Assembly: GCF_024347615.1 (NCBI RefSeq)
Contig: NZ_AP025508.1
Span: forward strand, 3,596,001-3,660,000
Direction: 5' to 3'
DNA from: Vibrio splendidus
GTDB taxonomy: Bacteria; Pseudomonadota; Gammaproteobacteria; Enterobacterales; Vibrionaceae
DNA: 64,000 nucleotides
The position numbers and the translations under genes are program-made. This document shows positions 28,031-37,919 of this stretch, in pieces. The notes under the pieces were generated by a model, which made no database searches, was not told where the DNA came from, and saw only the letters and a program-made list of their open reading frames with translations. How positions within the stretch are numbered: the first letter of the stretch is position 1; every line of letters starts with the position of its first letter.

Positions 28031-28356
28031 CCCTTAGCGCTATTACCTCCGCAACAAAAACCCTTAATAATTCATGGATATTTATTCCCAACACGGAATA
28101 AATATCCATTTAACCAAAGAATAAAACTCCGTAATAAAAGCAATTAGCCAGAATTTTGTTTGGTGATCGCCTTCAAAAAGATAACTATCCTTTAGTGTTA
28201 GACTCAATGAATAGATGATCATACATCTCGCATACCCTCCCTCTTATTTCGGGGTTCATCGGTAAGCTCTAATTAACAATCGTACTCTACGGCTTTGGGA
28301 GTGCGTTCTGCGCTATGGACAAGCGATATCAACACGTTGACCTTAAGGAGTTGTTC
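28031..28356. other. Intergenic region between pyrI and the argR-like gene
   Basis: Contains a 36-nt inverted repeat with two ARG-box-like arms (separate entry). No other gene or clear terminator is seen, and the 3' end of pyrBI mRNA is therefore not obvious. Confidence 0.5.
28074..28109. promoter_or_regulatory. Tandem ARG-box-like sites (15-bp inverted repeat)
   Basis: ATGGATATTTATTCC (28074-28088), CAACAC, GGAATAAATATCCAT (28095-28109). Each arm contains a 14-mer that matches 12 of 14 positions of the ArgR box TGAATWWWWATTCA. The two are 20 bp apart centre to centre, like the E. coli argR operator. The alternative is a pyrBI 3' hairpin. Confidence 0.55.
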
Positions 28357-28845
28357 ATGAACCAAATCACTGAGCACGGTTGCTTGTATTCAGCTGAAGA
28401 TAAAACACTGACTGCCGCGTGCAAACGCTTACTACAACAACAAAGCTTCTCGACCCAGAATCAACTGCGCGAGAAACTGGTCGACATTGGCTATACAGGT
28501 ATCAGCCAATCGACCGTCTCTCGCATTTTGTCACAGCTTGGCGTTGTCAAAATTCAGAATGCCTGTGGTAAAAAGGTTTACTGCATCACGGTTGAAAGCG
28601 CGCCTGTGCGTGTCGATGCCTCTATCTCATCACAAATCGAATTAATTACTCACAACCAAGCGATGGTGATCGTAAAAACAAACCCTGGTTGCGCACAGTT
28701 GGTCGCAAGATTAGTCGATATCGACCCACATACCGAGATTATCGGTACGGTTGGCGGCAATGACACCGTGCTAATTATCCCGAAAGACACGATGAACATT
28801 GATGCTTGCGAACAAGTAGTAAGAGCACGCTTGGGTGTTGCCTAA
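28357..28845 (+). CDS. ArgR-family arginine regulator (paralog linked to the arc cluster)
   Basis: A 162-aa hexameric-type arginine repressor/activator. The N-terminal winged helix (about residues 14-75) includes QLREKLVDIGYTGISQSTVSRILSQLG. The C-terminal part binds arginine at the trimer interface, with NPGCAQLVARLVD (about residues 110-122) and GTVGGNDTVLIIP (about residues 132-144). It diverges from E. coli ArgR, so a second copy elsewhere may be the housekeeping one. ATG 28357 is favoured by CTTAAGGAG at 28340-28348. A longer frame from 28315 adds 14 residues. Control of the arc genes by arginine is the natural guess. Confidence 0.85.
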   Translation: MNQITEHGCLYSAEDKTLTAACKRLLQQQSFSTQNQLREKLVDIGYTGISQSTVSRILSQLGVVKIQNACGKKVYCITVESAPVRVDASISSQIELITHNQAMVIVKTNPGCAQLVARLVDIDPHTEIIGTVGGNDTVLIIPKDTMNIDACEQVVRARLGVA

Positions 28846-29020
28846 ATGTCTTATTGGCAAGGGCAGTTCACTGCAGTTGCGCTGCTAACCCTCTCTCGAT
28901 TGCCTAAGAAAGTGGCTCACCCGCCCTAGCGGATATTTGCTGGTCGATGAAACTAATCACAAACTATTACGGTCTGATTGAGTTAAGATACCTTCAACTC
29001 CATTTTGATGACTAAATAGT

Positions 29021-30904
29021 ATGCGACGACTTGCCACATTACTTTTTGTTTGTGTTTCCCTGTTCACCCAGCCTGCGTGGGCGCTTTTTGGAAACGACAA
29101 CGCCGAGCCAAGCTTCGGAGGCAATAACAACGGTTTTGTCCCTGTAGACCAAGCTTTCCCTTTCAATTACTACCAGCAAGACGGCAAGGTCCTTCTCGAC
29201 TGGCAAGTAAAAGAGGGCTACTACCTCTATCAACATAGCCTCTCGTTCACTGGCCAAAATCTCGCTATCGGCAATGTTGAAATGGAAGGTGGCCAACCAC
29301 ACCAAGATGAATTCTTCGGTGAGGTGAGCATTTATACTCAGCCGTTATTCGTGCAAGTTCCACTACAGAGTTACCAAGATGGCTCACAGCTGATCGTTAA
29401 GTATCAAGGTTGTGCAGATGCTGGTTTCTGCTACCCACCAGAAACTCGAGTAATCGACATTGAACCGTTTACTTCGACGAATCCTGGGGATATAAAAAGC
29501 AGTGATGTGCAAAACAGTGGTGATGCCCAAAATAGCAGTGTCTCACAAGGTTCATCTGCTGCAGCTGGTGAAGCAGACAATTCAGTACAACCCTCTTCTC
29601 CTACAGCTGACACAGCAAGCAATGCCACTCAACAAACCAATGCTCCCGTTTCAAAAGAAGCAGGCTTAGCCGATAAGCTGGGTGACAGTTGGTGGACTCC
29701 ATTATTATTCTTAGCACTCGGTGTTGGCTTAGCCTTTACGCCGTGTGTTCTGCCAATGTACCCAATTCTGACGGGTATCGTCTTGGGTGGCGGCAAGCTC
29801 AGCCAAGGCCGCGCGTTAATGTTGTCGTTCATTTATGTGCAAGGCATGGCGCTGACCTACACCTTATTAGGTTTAGTGGTTGCTTCAGCAGGCATGCAGT
29901 TCCAAGCGGCCATGCAACACCCTTACGTATTAATCGCGCTGAGTGTTCTGTTCGTGACGTTGGCGATGTCGATGTTCGGCGTTTATAACCTACAACTACC
30001 AAGCAGTATCCAAACCTGGCTCAACAATCAAAGCAACAAACAACAAGGTGGCAATACCTTGGGCGTGTTCGCGATGGGCGCTATCTCGGGCTTGGTGTGT
30101 TCACCTTGTACCACAGCGCCACTGTCCGGTGCGCTGCTGTATGTCGCTCAAAGTGGTGACCTATTAACGGGTGCGATTGCTCTGTATGCGTTAGCGATGG
30201 GTATGGGTATCCCGCTGATCTTGGTTGCGGTATTTGGTAATAAGCTACTGCCAAAAGCAGGCAGCTGGATGGATAAGGTGAAGATCGTATTCGGCTTTAT
30301 CTTGCTGGCAGCGCCTATCTTCCTGCTAGAGCGAATTATTCCTGAATTGTGGGCAACTGTGCTTTGGTCTGGATTAGGCTTCATCGCCTTTGGTTGGCTT
30401 TACCATAGCAAGAATGCACTGCCATTTGGCGGCTGGAAACAGAGCGCAGTGGGTATCATCGCAATGCTCGGCCTATTCGCTTCTGCGCAACCTGCGTTGA
30501 ATTACTGGTTTGCAGAAAAGAGCGTGGTGGTTGAACAGCAAATCCAATTTGCACGCATCAACACGGTTGAAGAGTTAGAAATCCAGCTCATCGAAGCGAA
30601 GAAACTCGGTAAGCCAGTGATGCTCGACTTCTACGCCGATTGGTGTGTGGCCTGTAAAGAGTTTGAGAAGTACACCTTCCACCAAGCTGATGTTGAGAAC
30701 AAGCTTTCTGATTTCGTCCTACTTCAGGCTGACGTAACGAGAAACATGCCTCAAGACATTGAACTGCTTAAACAATTACAGGTGCTGGGCTTACCAACAA
30801 TTGAGTTCTGGGATGGCGAGGGTAACCATGTTCCAAATGCTCGTGTTACTGGTTTTATGCCTGCCGATGTATTCTTAAAACACATGCAAGACCACCAGCT
30901 ATAA
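29021..30904 (+). CDS. dsbD: Thiol:disulfide interchange protein DsbD
   Basis: DsbD passes reducing power from cytosolic thioredoxin to periplasmic DsbC, DsbG and CcmG. The 627-aa protein has a signal peptide ([18 protein letters not shown]), an immunoglobulin-like alpha domain with its Cys pair in [14 protein letters not shown] (about residues 130-143), a Ser/Ala/Thr-rich linker (about 155-220), and an eight-helix beta domain with [11 protein letters not shown] and [14 protein letters not shown]. The C-terminal thioredoxin-like gamma domain has DWCVACK (about residues 541-547). No strong ribosome site is visible. It stands alone, followed by a terminator. Confidence 0.97.
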   Translation: MRRLATLLFVCVSLFTQPAWALFGNDNAEPSFGGNNNGFVPVDQAFPFNYYQQDGKVLLDWQVKEGYYLYQHSLSFTGQNLAIGNVEMEGGQPHQDEFFGEVSIYTQPLFVQVPLQSYQDGSQLIVKYQGCADAGFCYPPETRVIDIEPFTSTNPGDIKSSDVQNSGDAQNSSVSQGSSAAAGEADNSVQPSSPTADTASNATQQTNAPVSKEAGLADKLGDSWWTPLLFLALGVGLAFTPCVLPMYPILTGIVLGGGKLSQGRALMLSFIYVQGMALTYTLLGLVVASAGMQFQAAMQHPYVLIALSVLFVTLAMSMFGVYNLQLPSSIQTWLNNQSNKQQGGNTLGVFAMGAISGLVCSPCTTAPLSGALLYVAQSGDLLTGAIALYALAMGMGIPLILVAVFGNKLLPKAGSWMDKVKIVFGFILLAAPIFLLERIIPELWATVLWSGLGFIAFGWLYHSKNALPFGGWKQSAVGIIAMLGLFASAQPALNYWFAEKSVVVEQQIQFARINTVEELEIQLIEAKKLGKPVMLDFYADWCVACKEFEKYTFHQADVENKLSDFVLLQADVTRNMPQDIELLKQLQVLGLPTIEFWDGEGNHVPNARVTGFMPADVFLKHMQDHQL

Positions 30905-30934
30905 CGGCAATATTCACCGGAATATCTGCCTAAA

Positions 30935-30985
30935 CGAAAGCCGCACTGCCCCTCCGTAACGAGATGACAGTGCGGCTTTTTTGCT
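30935..30985 (+). terminator. Terminator of dsbD
   Basis: AAAGCCGCACTG pairs with CAGTGCGGCTTT across a 19-nt loop, then TTT. Confidence 0.85.
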
Positions 30986-31107
30986 ATTCCGAGTAACGCT
31001 TTCTTATTCCGGGGATAAAAGTCGATATGGTTCAGACTTTTAATGCATAGATATTGTCCACATACTCAATCAGGATGATAATAAATATTAACTAAATTGT
31101 TAAAAGT

Positions 31108-31746
31108 ATGAACGTCATGGACTCGACCTATACCATCATCATTGCTGATGACCATCCTCTTTTTCGCAACGCCCTGTTTCAGTCAGTTCATATGGCGATC
31201 AGTGGTGCGAACCTGCTTGAGGCTGATTCCCTCGATGCCTTACTGACTCTGCTAAAGAAAGAAGATGAACCAGACCTGTTGCTTCTCGACCTTAAAATGC
31301 CAGGAGCAAACGGGATGTCTGGCCTAATTCAACTGCGTGCTGAATACCCAGATTTACCGATTGTGGTGATCTCTGCCAGCGAGGATGCCAGCGTTGTCAC
31401 TCAAGTGAAGAGCCACGGTGCCTTTGGCTTTATTCCTAAATCGAGTGATATGCGTGAATTGGTCAGCGCACTCAATCAAGTGCTGAATGGCGACCCATTC
31501 TTCCCTGAAGGGCTGATCACCAACAATGCAGCCTGTAGCGACCTTGCAGAAAAGCTTTCCACATTGACGCCTCAACAATACAAGGTGTTAGGAATGCTCT
31601 CGGATGGCTTACTGAACAAGCAAATCGCGTATGAATTGAATGTTTCGGAAGCGACCATCAAAGCACATATGACAGCCATCTTCCGTAAACTGGATGTGAA
31701 AAACCGAACTCAAGCCGTTATCTTGCTACAAGAAATCCACAATTAA
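31108..31746 (+). CDS. crbR: LuxR/NarL-type response regulator, acetate-switch regulator CrbR
   Basis: A 212-aa response regulator. The receiver domain (about residues 8-125) has ADDHPLFR, phospho-acceptor Asp61 in [10 protein letters not shown] and Lys in GFIPKSSD. The C-terminal LuxR HTH (about residues 148-210) reads [52 protein letters not shown]. It matches CrbR, which activates acs with the sensor CrbS. crbS and acs are 7-15 kb downstream. The choice between ATG 31108 and the in-frame ATG at 31117 is unsure because neither has a good ribosome site. Its stop codon overlaps that of the convergent antiporter gene. Confidence 0.8.
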   Translation: MNVMDSTYTIIIADDHPLFRNALFQSVHMAISGANLLEADSLDALLTLLKKEDEPDLLLLDLKMPGANGMSGLIQLRAEYPDLPIVVISASEDASVVTQVKSHGAFGFIPKSSDMRELVSALNQVLNGDPFFPEGLITNNAACSDLAEKLSTLTPQQYKVLGMLSDGLLNKQIAYELNVSEATIKAHMTAIFRKLDVKNRTQAVILLQEIHN

Positions 31747-33494
31747 GCTTCGTTTACATCCTCTTCTAAAGTCGTCTTAGGCAAACATAAACCCAGCTTG
31801 ACGACTTTATGATCATCTATATCTGCAACCACCCAAGTGATGTCATGCCACTCAAAGCTATCGCCTAATACCGGGTGTGCCCCAAGCTCTTGATCAGCCA
31901 ATTGTTTTAGCGTCATTTCTCGCTCTTCTTCCGAGCCAAGTTCAATACCATAACAATCGCTTACCGCAGCGACCGATAACCCAACATCTAAGAAGAAGTC
32001 ACCAAAGAATCGAGCGGCTTCTTCTGCCAAAGGTGCCTCACTGAACAGCTCACTTAGGCTATCTAGATCTTTATCTTGACCAAGCACACAGAGAATATCG
32101 TTCGCCTCTAATATGGTACTGCCCGATGGGTGAAGCAAGGCATCTTGTCGAAACAGTGCGGTGATGCGCGTCCCTTCAGGCATCGATAAACGCTTGAGCG
32201 GTTCACCGACACACCACTTCTCCTCTTTCAGCTTGTAGACAAACATCTCCCATTCACTGGTCGGATAAATCTCGATACCGGTGCGAGAAATCGGTGTTGG
32301 CGTTGGCGGTAGAGTCACTTTAGCGAGTCTTGCGACTTTCATTAAGCTGCCGCCTTGAACAATTAGCGAAACCATAACTACGAAGAAGGCGATATTGAAA
32401 TACAGCTGAGCATTTGGCAGGCCAGCCATCATCGGGAAAACCGCCAAAATGATCGGAACTGCACCACGTAAACCGACCCAAGAGACAAACCAGCGCTCCT
32501 TGGTGGTAAAGCTTCTGAACGGCAGCAAACCCAACCAAACCGACACTGGACGAGCAAACAAAATCATACCGAAAGCCAGTGCTAACGCAGGAAGTGCTAT
32601 GTCCATTAAAGTCGATGGTGTCACCAATAAACCCAACACCAAGAACATCACGATCTGACTTAGCCACGTCATACCGTCTAGGACATTAAGAATAGAGTGT
32701 CGAGAACGCGTTGGACGATTACCAATGAACAGACCCACAAGGTAAATCGATAATATGCCACTACCGCCAAGCATGTTAGAGAACGCAAACAGAGCCACGC
32801 CCCCACTGAGTACCAGAATGGAGTAAAGGCCATCAGCCAGTTGTACTCGATTGATTAAGCTCCATAGAACCCAGCCGCCGCCGATACCAACAAGAGTACC
32901 GATACCAAACTGCATCGCAAAACTTTGCAGTAGGAAGTTCATTCCCATCTCAGCGTCAGGGTTACCTAACAGCGCAATTAAGGTCACCGTCAGGAAGACC
33001 GCCATTGGGTCGTTAGTGCCCGATTCGATCTCTAGAGTTGAACCCACACGCTCATTGAGACTCTGTCCTTTCAGCAAAGAGAATACCGCTGCCGCATCGG
33101 TTGAACCAACAATCGCCCCAACCAAGATGCCCTGCATTAATGACAAGTCAAACAGCCAAGCCGCCATTAATCCGGTTAAGGTTGCTGTACATGCGACACC
33201 TATCGTCGCCAGCGAGAGCGAAGGCCAGAAAGCAACCTTGAAGCTCGCCACCTTGGTTCGCATACCGCCATCCAACAGAATCACAGCCAGCGCAAGGTTA
33301 CTCACCAAGTAGGTCAGTGAGTAATCATCGAAATGAATATTACCGGGTCCATCTTCACCCGCTAACATACCAACGAACAAAAAGATCAAAAGAATAGGAA
33401 CGCCCAATCGAGAGGACACTTGTGAGAAAAGCACGCTGATGGCGATGAGTACGGCACCAGTCAAGAATAAGTGGTTAATGGTTATTGCGTCCAA
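31743..33494 (-). CDS. nhaP2: K(+)/H(+) antiporter NhaP2/CvrA type
   Basis: A 583-aa inner-membrane antiporter of the CPA1 type. About twelve helices occupy residues 5-390, with the ion-site motif [11 protein letters not shown] (about residues 157-167) and [17 protein letters not shown] cytosolic C-terminal TrkA-C domain (about 405-480) and CorC_HlyC domain (about 490-575) follow, the arrangement of NhaP2. In Vibrio the enzyme protects against potassium at low pH. It is convergent with crbR: the two stop codons overlap by 2 nt and no terminator lies between them. Confidence 0.92.
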   Translation of the reverse strand: MDAITINHLFLTGAVLIAISVLFSQVSSRLGVPILLIFLFVGMLAGEDGPGNIHFDDYSLTYLVSNLALAVILLDGGMRTKVASFKVAFWPSLSLATIGVACTATLTGLMAAWLFDLSLMQGILVGAIVGSTDAAAVFSLLKGQSLNERVGSTLEIESGTNDPMAVFLTVTLIALLGNPDAEMGMNFLLQSFAMQFGIGTLVGIGGGWVLWSLINRVQLADGLYSILVLSGGVALFAFSNMLGGSGILSIYLVGLFIGNRPTRSRHSILNVLDGMTWLSQIVMFLVLGLLVTPSTLMDIALPALALAFGMILFARPVSVWLGLLPFRSFTTKERWFVSWVGLRGAVPIILAVFPMMAGLPNAQLYFNIAFFVVMVSLIVQGGSLMKVARLAKVTLPPTPTPISRTGIEIYPTSEWEMFVYKLKEEKWCVGEPLKRLSMPEGTRITALFRQDALLHPSGSTILEANDILCVLGQDKDLDSLSELFSEAPLAEEAARFFGDFFLDVGLSVAAVSDCYGIELGSEEEREMTLKQLADQELGAHPVLGDSFEWHDITWVVADIDDHKVVKLGLCLPKTTLEEDVNEA

Positions 33495-33942
33495 TTCGTT
33501 CCCCCAAAGAATAAAATCCGAGCTTTAAGCCTGTTGTTCTTTTGCCACTAGCTTGTTGATCTTCTGCCGTTTAGCAAGGCACGGTCGGTGAAAGTGCCGT
33601 AGTTACTATAACAAACTTATGTTTCGCTTCGTGTCATAAGCAGGGCTAAATACCGTTTCTCGGTCATTTAGTTGTTAAATTTTATGACTCGCAGTCTAAT
33701 TCATCCCTTTTTGTTAGACCTTTGGCTAATTTAACAACACTGTAACATCACATTTTTCTATGGTTATGTCTCCTAGCTCCCATATTTCAGTACATTAGCG
33801 CTAATACCATCCCGACTAAAGTTGCACAGATCCCTTGACTTATCCTTGCTACATTCTAAATCGTAACATTACGTTAACACGCTATTTTACAAAACGGTTT
33901 CACAAAAACGGTTTCTACGAAAACGGAATAAAGGAGAAGGCA
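33495..33942. other. Intergenic region between the nhaP2-like gene and the DUF4212 gene
   Basis: A 448-nt divergent promoter region. It contains AGTCTAATT (33693-33701), an inverted repeat GTCTAA/TTAGAC (33694-33719), GACTAAAGT (33814-33822), and a tandem AAAACGGTTTC repeat near the right edge. No gene was found. Confidence 0.5.
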
Positions 33943-34209
33943 ATGGCGTTCGAATCTACGGAACATGCTCAAGCCTACTGGAAGGAAAACTTGGGAATAA
34001 TGGGAACACTACTCGCAATATGGTTTGTGGTGTCTTACGGCGCAGGCATCTTATTTGTGGATGTCCTCAATACCATTCAATTTGGCGGATTTAAGCTAGG
34101 TTTTTGGTTCGCTCAACAAGGTTCAATTTATACCTTCGTGGCGTTGATATTTATTTACGTTGTTCGCATGAATAAGCTGGACAAAAAATACAACGTACAG
34201 GAAGACTAG
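33943..34209 (+). CDS. DUF4212 small subunit of a sodium/solute symporter
   Basis: An 88-aa membrane protein with two helices (about residues 18-40 and 56-76). The segments YWKENLGIMGTLLAIWFVVSYGAGILF and FGGFKLGFWFAQQGSIY are hallmarks of DUF4212, which always precedes a large SSS symporter. ATG 33943 has AAGGAGAAGGCA before it; the frame extends 36 codons upstream without conserved sequence. The large subunit begins 10 nt after the stop. It is functionally comparable to YjcH beside ActP but belongs to a different family. Confidence 0.9.
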   Translation: MAFESTEHAQAYWKENLGIMGTLLAIWFVVSYGAGILFVDVLNTIQFGGFKLGFWFAQQGSIYTFVALIFIYVVRMNKLDKKYNVQED

Positions 34210-34219
34210 AGGCTAGAAC

Positions 34220-35923
34220 ATGGATATTCAAACTTGGACGTTTATTCTCGTCGGTATTACTTTCGCAGTTTATATCGGCATCGCAATCTGGGCTCGCGCT
34301 GGAACAACCAGTGAATTCTACGTTGCTGGCGGCGGCGTACACCCAGTAGCAAACGGCATGGCAACCGCCGCTGACTGGATGTCGGCAGCATCATTCATCT
34401 CAATGGCAGGTATCATCTCATTCGTTGGTTACGACGGTGCGGTTTACCTAATGGGTTGGACAGGTGGTTACGTACTACTTGCGCTATGTTTAGCACCTTA
34501 CCTACGTAAGTTCGGTCAGTTTACGGTTCCTGATTTCATCGGTGAACGTTACTACTCGAAAACAGCACGTATGGTAGCGGTATTCTGTGCAATCTTCGTA
34601 TCATTTACGTACGTTGCAGGCCAGATGCGTGGTGTTGGCGTTGTATTCTCTCGTTTCCTAGAAGTTGATATTAACCTAGGCATCATCATTGGTATGGGTA
34701 TTGTGTTCTTCTACGCAGTGCTTGGTGGCATGAAAGGCATCACTTATACGCAGGTAGCTCAATTCTGTGTCCTCATTTTCGCCTTTCTTGTTCCAGCAAT
34801 CTTTACCTCAATCATGATGACGGGTAACCCACTTCCACAAGTTGGTATGGGTTCAACGCTATCTGGCACGGATGTTTACCTTCTTGATAAACTGGATGGC
34901 CTAACCGAAGAGCTCGGATTTACCGCCTATACCGAAGGTAACAAGAGCATGGTGGATGTATTCTTCATCTGTGCAGCTCTAATGGTCGGTACTGCGGGTC
35001 TTCCACACGTAATCATTCGCTTCTTCACAGTACCAAAAGTACGTGATGCTCGTATCTCAGCGGGTTGGGCACTACTGTTCATCTCATTGCTATACACAAC
35101 AGCACCCGGCGTTGCAGCGTTCGCTCGTGTAAACATGATTGAAACGATTAACGGTCCTGACATGCAAGGTGTCGCAGCAGTAGACGCACCAAGCTGGTAT
35201 AAAAACTGGGAAAGCACTGGCCTAGTAGGTTGGGAAGATAAAAACGGCGATGGCAAAATGTTCTACTCGGGCGATGAACGCAACGAGATGAAGATTAACC
35301 GTGACATCATCGTACTGGCTTCTCCAGAGCTAGCAAAACTACCTAACTGGGTTGTAGCACTACTTGCAGCCGGTGGCCTAGCAGCCGCACTATCAACAGC
35401 CGCAGGTCTACTATTGGTAATCTCAACGTCGATTTCACATGACTTGTTGAAGAAAGGCTTCAGACCAAACATGACCGACAAGCAGGAGCTATTAGCCGCT
35501 CGTTTGGCAGCGATGGTCGCGATTGTCGGTGCTGGTTACTTAGGTATTAATCCACCAGGTTTCGTAGCTCAGGTAGTAGCGTTTGCCTTCGGCTTAGCCG
35601 CAGCATCCTTCTTCCCTGCCATCATCCTAGGTATCTTCTACAAGAAGATGAACAAGGAAGGCGCAATTGCAGGTATGTTGTCAGGTATTGCCTTCACAGC
35701 AAGCTACATCATCTACTTCAAGTTCATTAACCCAGCAGCAAGCACACCGGAAAATTGGTGGTTTGGTATCAGCCCAGAAGGCATCGGTACGCTAGGTATG
35801 TGTCTAAACTTTGTAGTATCAATTGCAGTGAACAAAGTGACCGCTGAAGTTCCAGAAGATGTACAAGAGATGGTTGAGTCTATCCGTTATCCTAAAGGTG
35901 CTGGTGAAGCTCACGACCACTAA
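34220..35923 (+). CDS. Sodium:solute symporter large subunit (VC_2705 subfamily, ActP-related)
   Basis: A 567-aa SSS-family transporter with about thirteen membrane helices. EFYVAGGGVHPVANGMATAADWMSAASFISMAG and the GQFTVPDFIGERYYSKTARMVA region are typical. STAAGLLLVISTSISHD and FVAQVVAFAFGLAAASFFPA mark the core sodium site. A large periplasmic loop (about residues 290-380, with DKNGDGKM) is characteristic of this subfamily, which always follows a DUF4212 partner. Acetate or another short carboxylate is the likely substrate given nearby crbR, crbS and acs; this is inference. GAGGCTAGAAC precedes ATG. Confidence 0.9.
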   Translation: MDIQTWTFILVGITFAVYIGIAIWARAGTTSEFYVAGGGVHPVANGMATAADWMSAASFISMAGIISFVGYDGAVYLMGWTGGYVLLALCLAPYLRKFGQFTVPDFIGERYYSKTARMVAVFCAIFVSFTYVAGQMRGVGVVFSRFLEVDINLGIIIGMGIVFFYAVLGGMKGITYTQVAQFCVLIFAFLVPAIFTSIMMTGNPLPQVGMGSTLSGTDVYLLDKLDGLTEELGFTAYTEGNKSMVDVFFICAALMVGTAGLPHVIIRFFTVPKVRDARISAGWALLFISLLYTTAPGVAAFARVNMIETINGPDMQGVAAVDAPSWYKNWESTGLVGWEDKNGDGKMFYSGDERNEMKINRDIIVLASPELAKLPNWVVALLAAGGLAAALSTAAGLLLVISTSISHDLLKKGFRPNMTDKQELLAARLAAMVAIVGAGYLGINPPGFVAQVVAFAFGLAAASFFPAIILGIFYKKMNKEGAIAGMLSGIAFTASYIIYFKFINPAASTPENWWFGISPEGIGTLGMCLNFVVSIAVNKVTAEVPEDVQEMVESIRYPKGAGEAHDH

Positions 35924-35967
35924 GAAGCTCGCGACTTAGTGACTAGGATAATAAGCACTTAGAAAAT

Positions 35968-36005
35968 GAATCAGTACTTACATTGTAGGGATTAGGTACT
36001 GATTC
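35968..36005 (+). repeat. Hairpin upstream of the symporter terminator
   Basis: GAATCAGTAC and GTACTGATTC pair perfectly (10 bp) around an 18-nt loop, just before the terminator. It may protect the 3' end. Confidence 0.5.
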
Positions 36006-36007
36006 AA

Positions 36008-36042
36008 GAAAGCCGATACTTTATGTATCGGCTTTTTCTTTT
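36008..36042 (+). terminator. Terminator of the symporter operon
   Basis: AAAGCCGATAC, loop TTTAT, GTATCGGCTTTTT. Confidence 0.9.
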
Positions 36043-36096
36043 TCCCTGCCATTTTATAAAAAGACTAAAGAAAGGGTTGTTTTTAAACTCTCATTT

Positions 36097-36115
36097 GATA
36101 ATAATTATCATTAAC
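36097..36115. promoter_or_regulatory. Fur box upstream of fagA-fumC
   Basis: GATAATAATTATCATTAAC matches 16 of 19 Fur consensus positions and lies 20 nt upstream of the predicted fagA start, in the expected operator position. Confidence 0.8.
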
Positions 36116-36134
36116 ATCCATTAAAGAGATGCAA

Positions 36135-36521
36135 ATGATGATGAAAGAGCAGCAGGTTCTCTATTCAAGATTTTACAAAGCACAAGATCGCTTTGCTTCA
36201 TTAGAGCAAGTTCAAGGTAACGAACCGTTTGTGATTCGAGACTATATCGAATGCGCACTCACGCTGTCGGCTTACTATGAAAAGCATGCCGCTCAAGAAA
36301 ATATCTTGTTGTGTGAACTGTACCTGCGCCAAGTTTTCTTTCATTTAATTGAAGCGATTGAGTCTCCTGACCACAGTTTCGCCTTTCGTCATATCTGCCT
36401 AGACTCTATTCACTCGCCACTATTTTATTTAAAACGCCACTACCGCCAGCAACCGCACGGCCAAGCGCGTTTTTTGAATATCAGCCAGACACTACAACAA
36501 GTCCAAGCCCCACTTGGCTAA
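36135..36521 (+). CDS. fagA: FagA-like protein (Fur-associated)
   Basis: A 128-aa cytosolic helical protein without a recognised catalytic motif. In pseudomonads a protein of this type, FagA, precedes fumC in a Fur-repressed operon, and here the same order and a Fur box are seen. Visible traits are the pattern RDYIECALTLSAYYEKHAAQENILLCELYLRQVFFHLIEA and the C-terminal SPLFYLKRHYR. The frame opens at 36129; ATG 36135 is chosen because AGAG lies six nucleotides before it. The function is unknown. Identity as FagA is by context and resemblance. Confidence 0.7.
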   Translation: MMMKEQQVLYSRFYKAQDRFASLEQVQGNEPFVIRDYIECALTLSAYYEKHAAQENILLCELYLRQVFFHLIEAIESPDHSFAFRHICLDSIHSPLFYLKRHYRQQPHGQARFLNISQTLQQVQAPLG

Positions 36522-36533
36522 CAAGGATAGAAC

Positions 36534-37919
36534 ATGACCCAAGAATTTCGGATTGAGAAAGACAGCATGGGCGAAGTTAAAGTCCCTGCCGATGCGCTAT
36601 ACCAGGCACAAACTCAACGTGCCGCGGATAACTTCGCGTTTAGCTCGCACAAGATGCCAACCAGCTTTATTCAAGCACTGGCGTTAATTAAGCAAGCCGC
36701 CGCCGATACCAACGCTCAATTAGGCTTATTAGAAGGTGATATTGCCAACGCGATAGCCGAAGCCAGCCAAGAGATCATTGAGGGTAAACACCTCGAGCAA
36801 TTCCCTATTGATGTCTATCAGACGGGCTCTGGCACCAGCTCTAACATGAATGCTAACGAAGTGATTGCGACACTCGCTTCAAGAAGCCTGCAAGGCGACG
36901 TGACCCCCAATGATCACGTCAACATGGGTCAAAGCAGTAACGATGTAGTGCCAACGGCGATCCAAGTAAGCGTTGCTTTGATGACAGAAAACAAATTGTT
37001 GCCTGCATTAACTCACCTTTCCGCAGCACTTACCGTTAAACAGCAAGAGCTTGCTGAGGTAGTAAAAACAGGTCGTACTCACCTAATGGATGCGATGCCG
37101 ATTACCTTTGCTCAAGAGCTTGGTGGTTGGAAGTTCCAGATTGAACACGCTAAGCAAGCCATTGAAAGCAGCTTGCCAGCAATCAAGGCGCTTGCTCAAG
37201 GTGGCACAGCGGTAGGTACGGAGATCAATGCCGACCCACGCTTTGCCGATAAATTTGCAAGTAACCTGTCTCAATCAACAAAGATCAGTTTTACCTCGAG
37301 TGAAAACTTCTTTTTTAACCTCAGCAGCCAAGACGCGATCGTTGCGTTTTCTGGTCAGCTTAAAACTGCAGCAGTTGCGATCCTCAAGATCTCAAACGAT
37401 CTTCGCTGGATGAACTCAGGGCCGTTGGCTGGCTTAGGGGAAATTGAGTTACAAGCGCTGCAACCGGGCTCGTCTATCATGCCAGGAAAGGTCAACCCTG
37501 TGATTCCAGAGGCTGCAGCCATGGCAGCAGCGCAAGTGATTGGTAATGACACCACGATCACGATTGCTGGCCAATCGGGTAACTTCCAATTGAATGTGAT
37601 GCTGCCGGTTATTGCTCATAACGTTCTAGAAAGCATAGAACTATTAGCCAACAGCTCAGTCGCACTGGCTGATAAAGCGATAGCTACCTTCACCGTGCGC
37701 CAAGACAATCTCGATTTGGCACTGTCAAAGAACCCAATTCTGGTGACAGCGCTCAACCCTGTGATTGGCTATCTAAAGGCAGCAGATATTGCCAAGAAAG
37801 CTTATAAAGAGGGCTTACCGATTCTTGATGTTGCAGAAAGAGAAACTGATCTCAGCCGAGAAGAACTTAGCAAGCTACTTGATCCAACCACACTGACGCA
37901 GGGTGGTATTGCCGGTTAG
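36534..37919 (+). CDS. fumC: Class II fumarate hydratase FumC
   Basis: FumC interconverts fumarate and malate without an iron-sulfur cluster, so it works under iron limitation or oxidative stress. The 461-aa tetramer has GSGTSSNMNANEV (about residues 100-112), the catalytic His in NDHVNMGQSSNDVVPTA (about residues 128-144) and the signature GSSIMPGKVNPV (about residues 317-328). Control by Fur is predicted from the box upstream of fagA, 12 nt away. Together with Fur-linked sodA in this window it fits an iron-sparing programme. Confidence 0.97.
   Translation: MTQEFRIEKDSMGEVKVPADALYQAQTQRAADNFAFSSHKMPTSFIQALALIKQAAADTNAQLGLLEGDIANAIAEASQEIIEGKHLEQFPIDVYQTGSGTSSNMNANEVIATLASRSLQGDVTPNDHVNMGQSSNDVVPTAIQVSVALMTENKLLPALTHLSAALTVKQQELAEVVKTGRTHLMDAMPITFAQELGGWKFQIEHAKQAIESSLPAIKALAQGGTAVGTEINADPRFADKFASNLSQSTKISFTSSENFFFNLSSQDAIVAFSGQLKTAAVAILKISNDLRWMNSGPLAGLGEIELQALQPGSSIMPGKVNPVIPEAAAMAAAQVIGNDTTITIAGQSGNFQLNVMLPVIAHNVLESIELLANSSVALADKAIATFTVRQDNLDLALSKNPILVTALNPVIGYLKAADIAKKAYKEGLPILDVAERETDLSREELSKLLDPTTLTQGGIAG

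Noticed and set aside
32851..33312. Open frame of 153 codons on the plus strand inside the antiporter gene
   Set aside because: It is antisense to the well-supported nhaP2-like gene, has no ribosome site and its amino acid pattern (rich in Pro, Thr, Ala) is that of a shadow frame.
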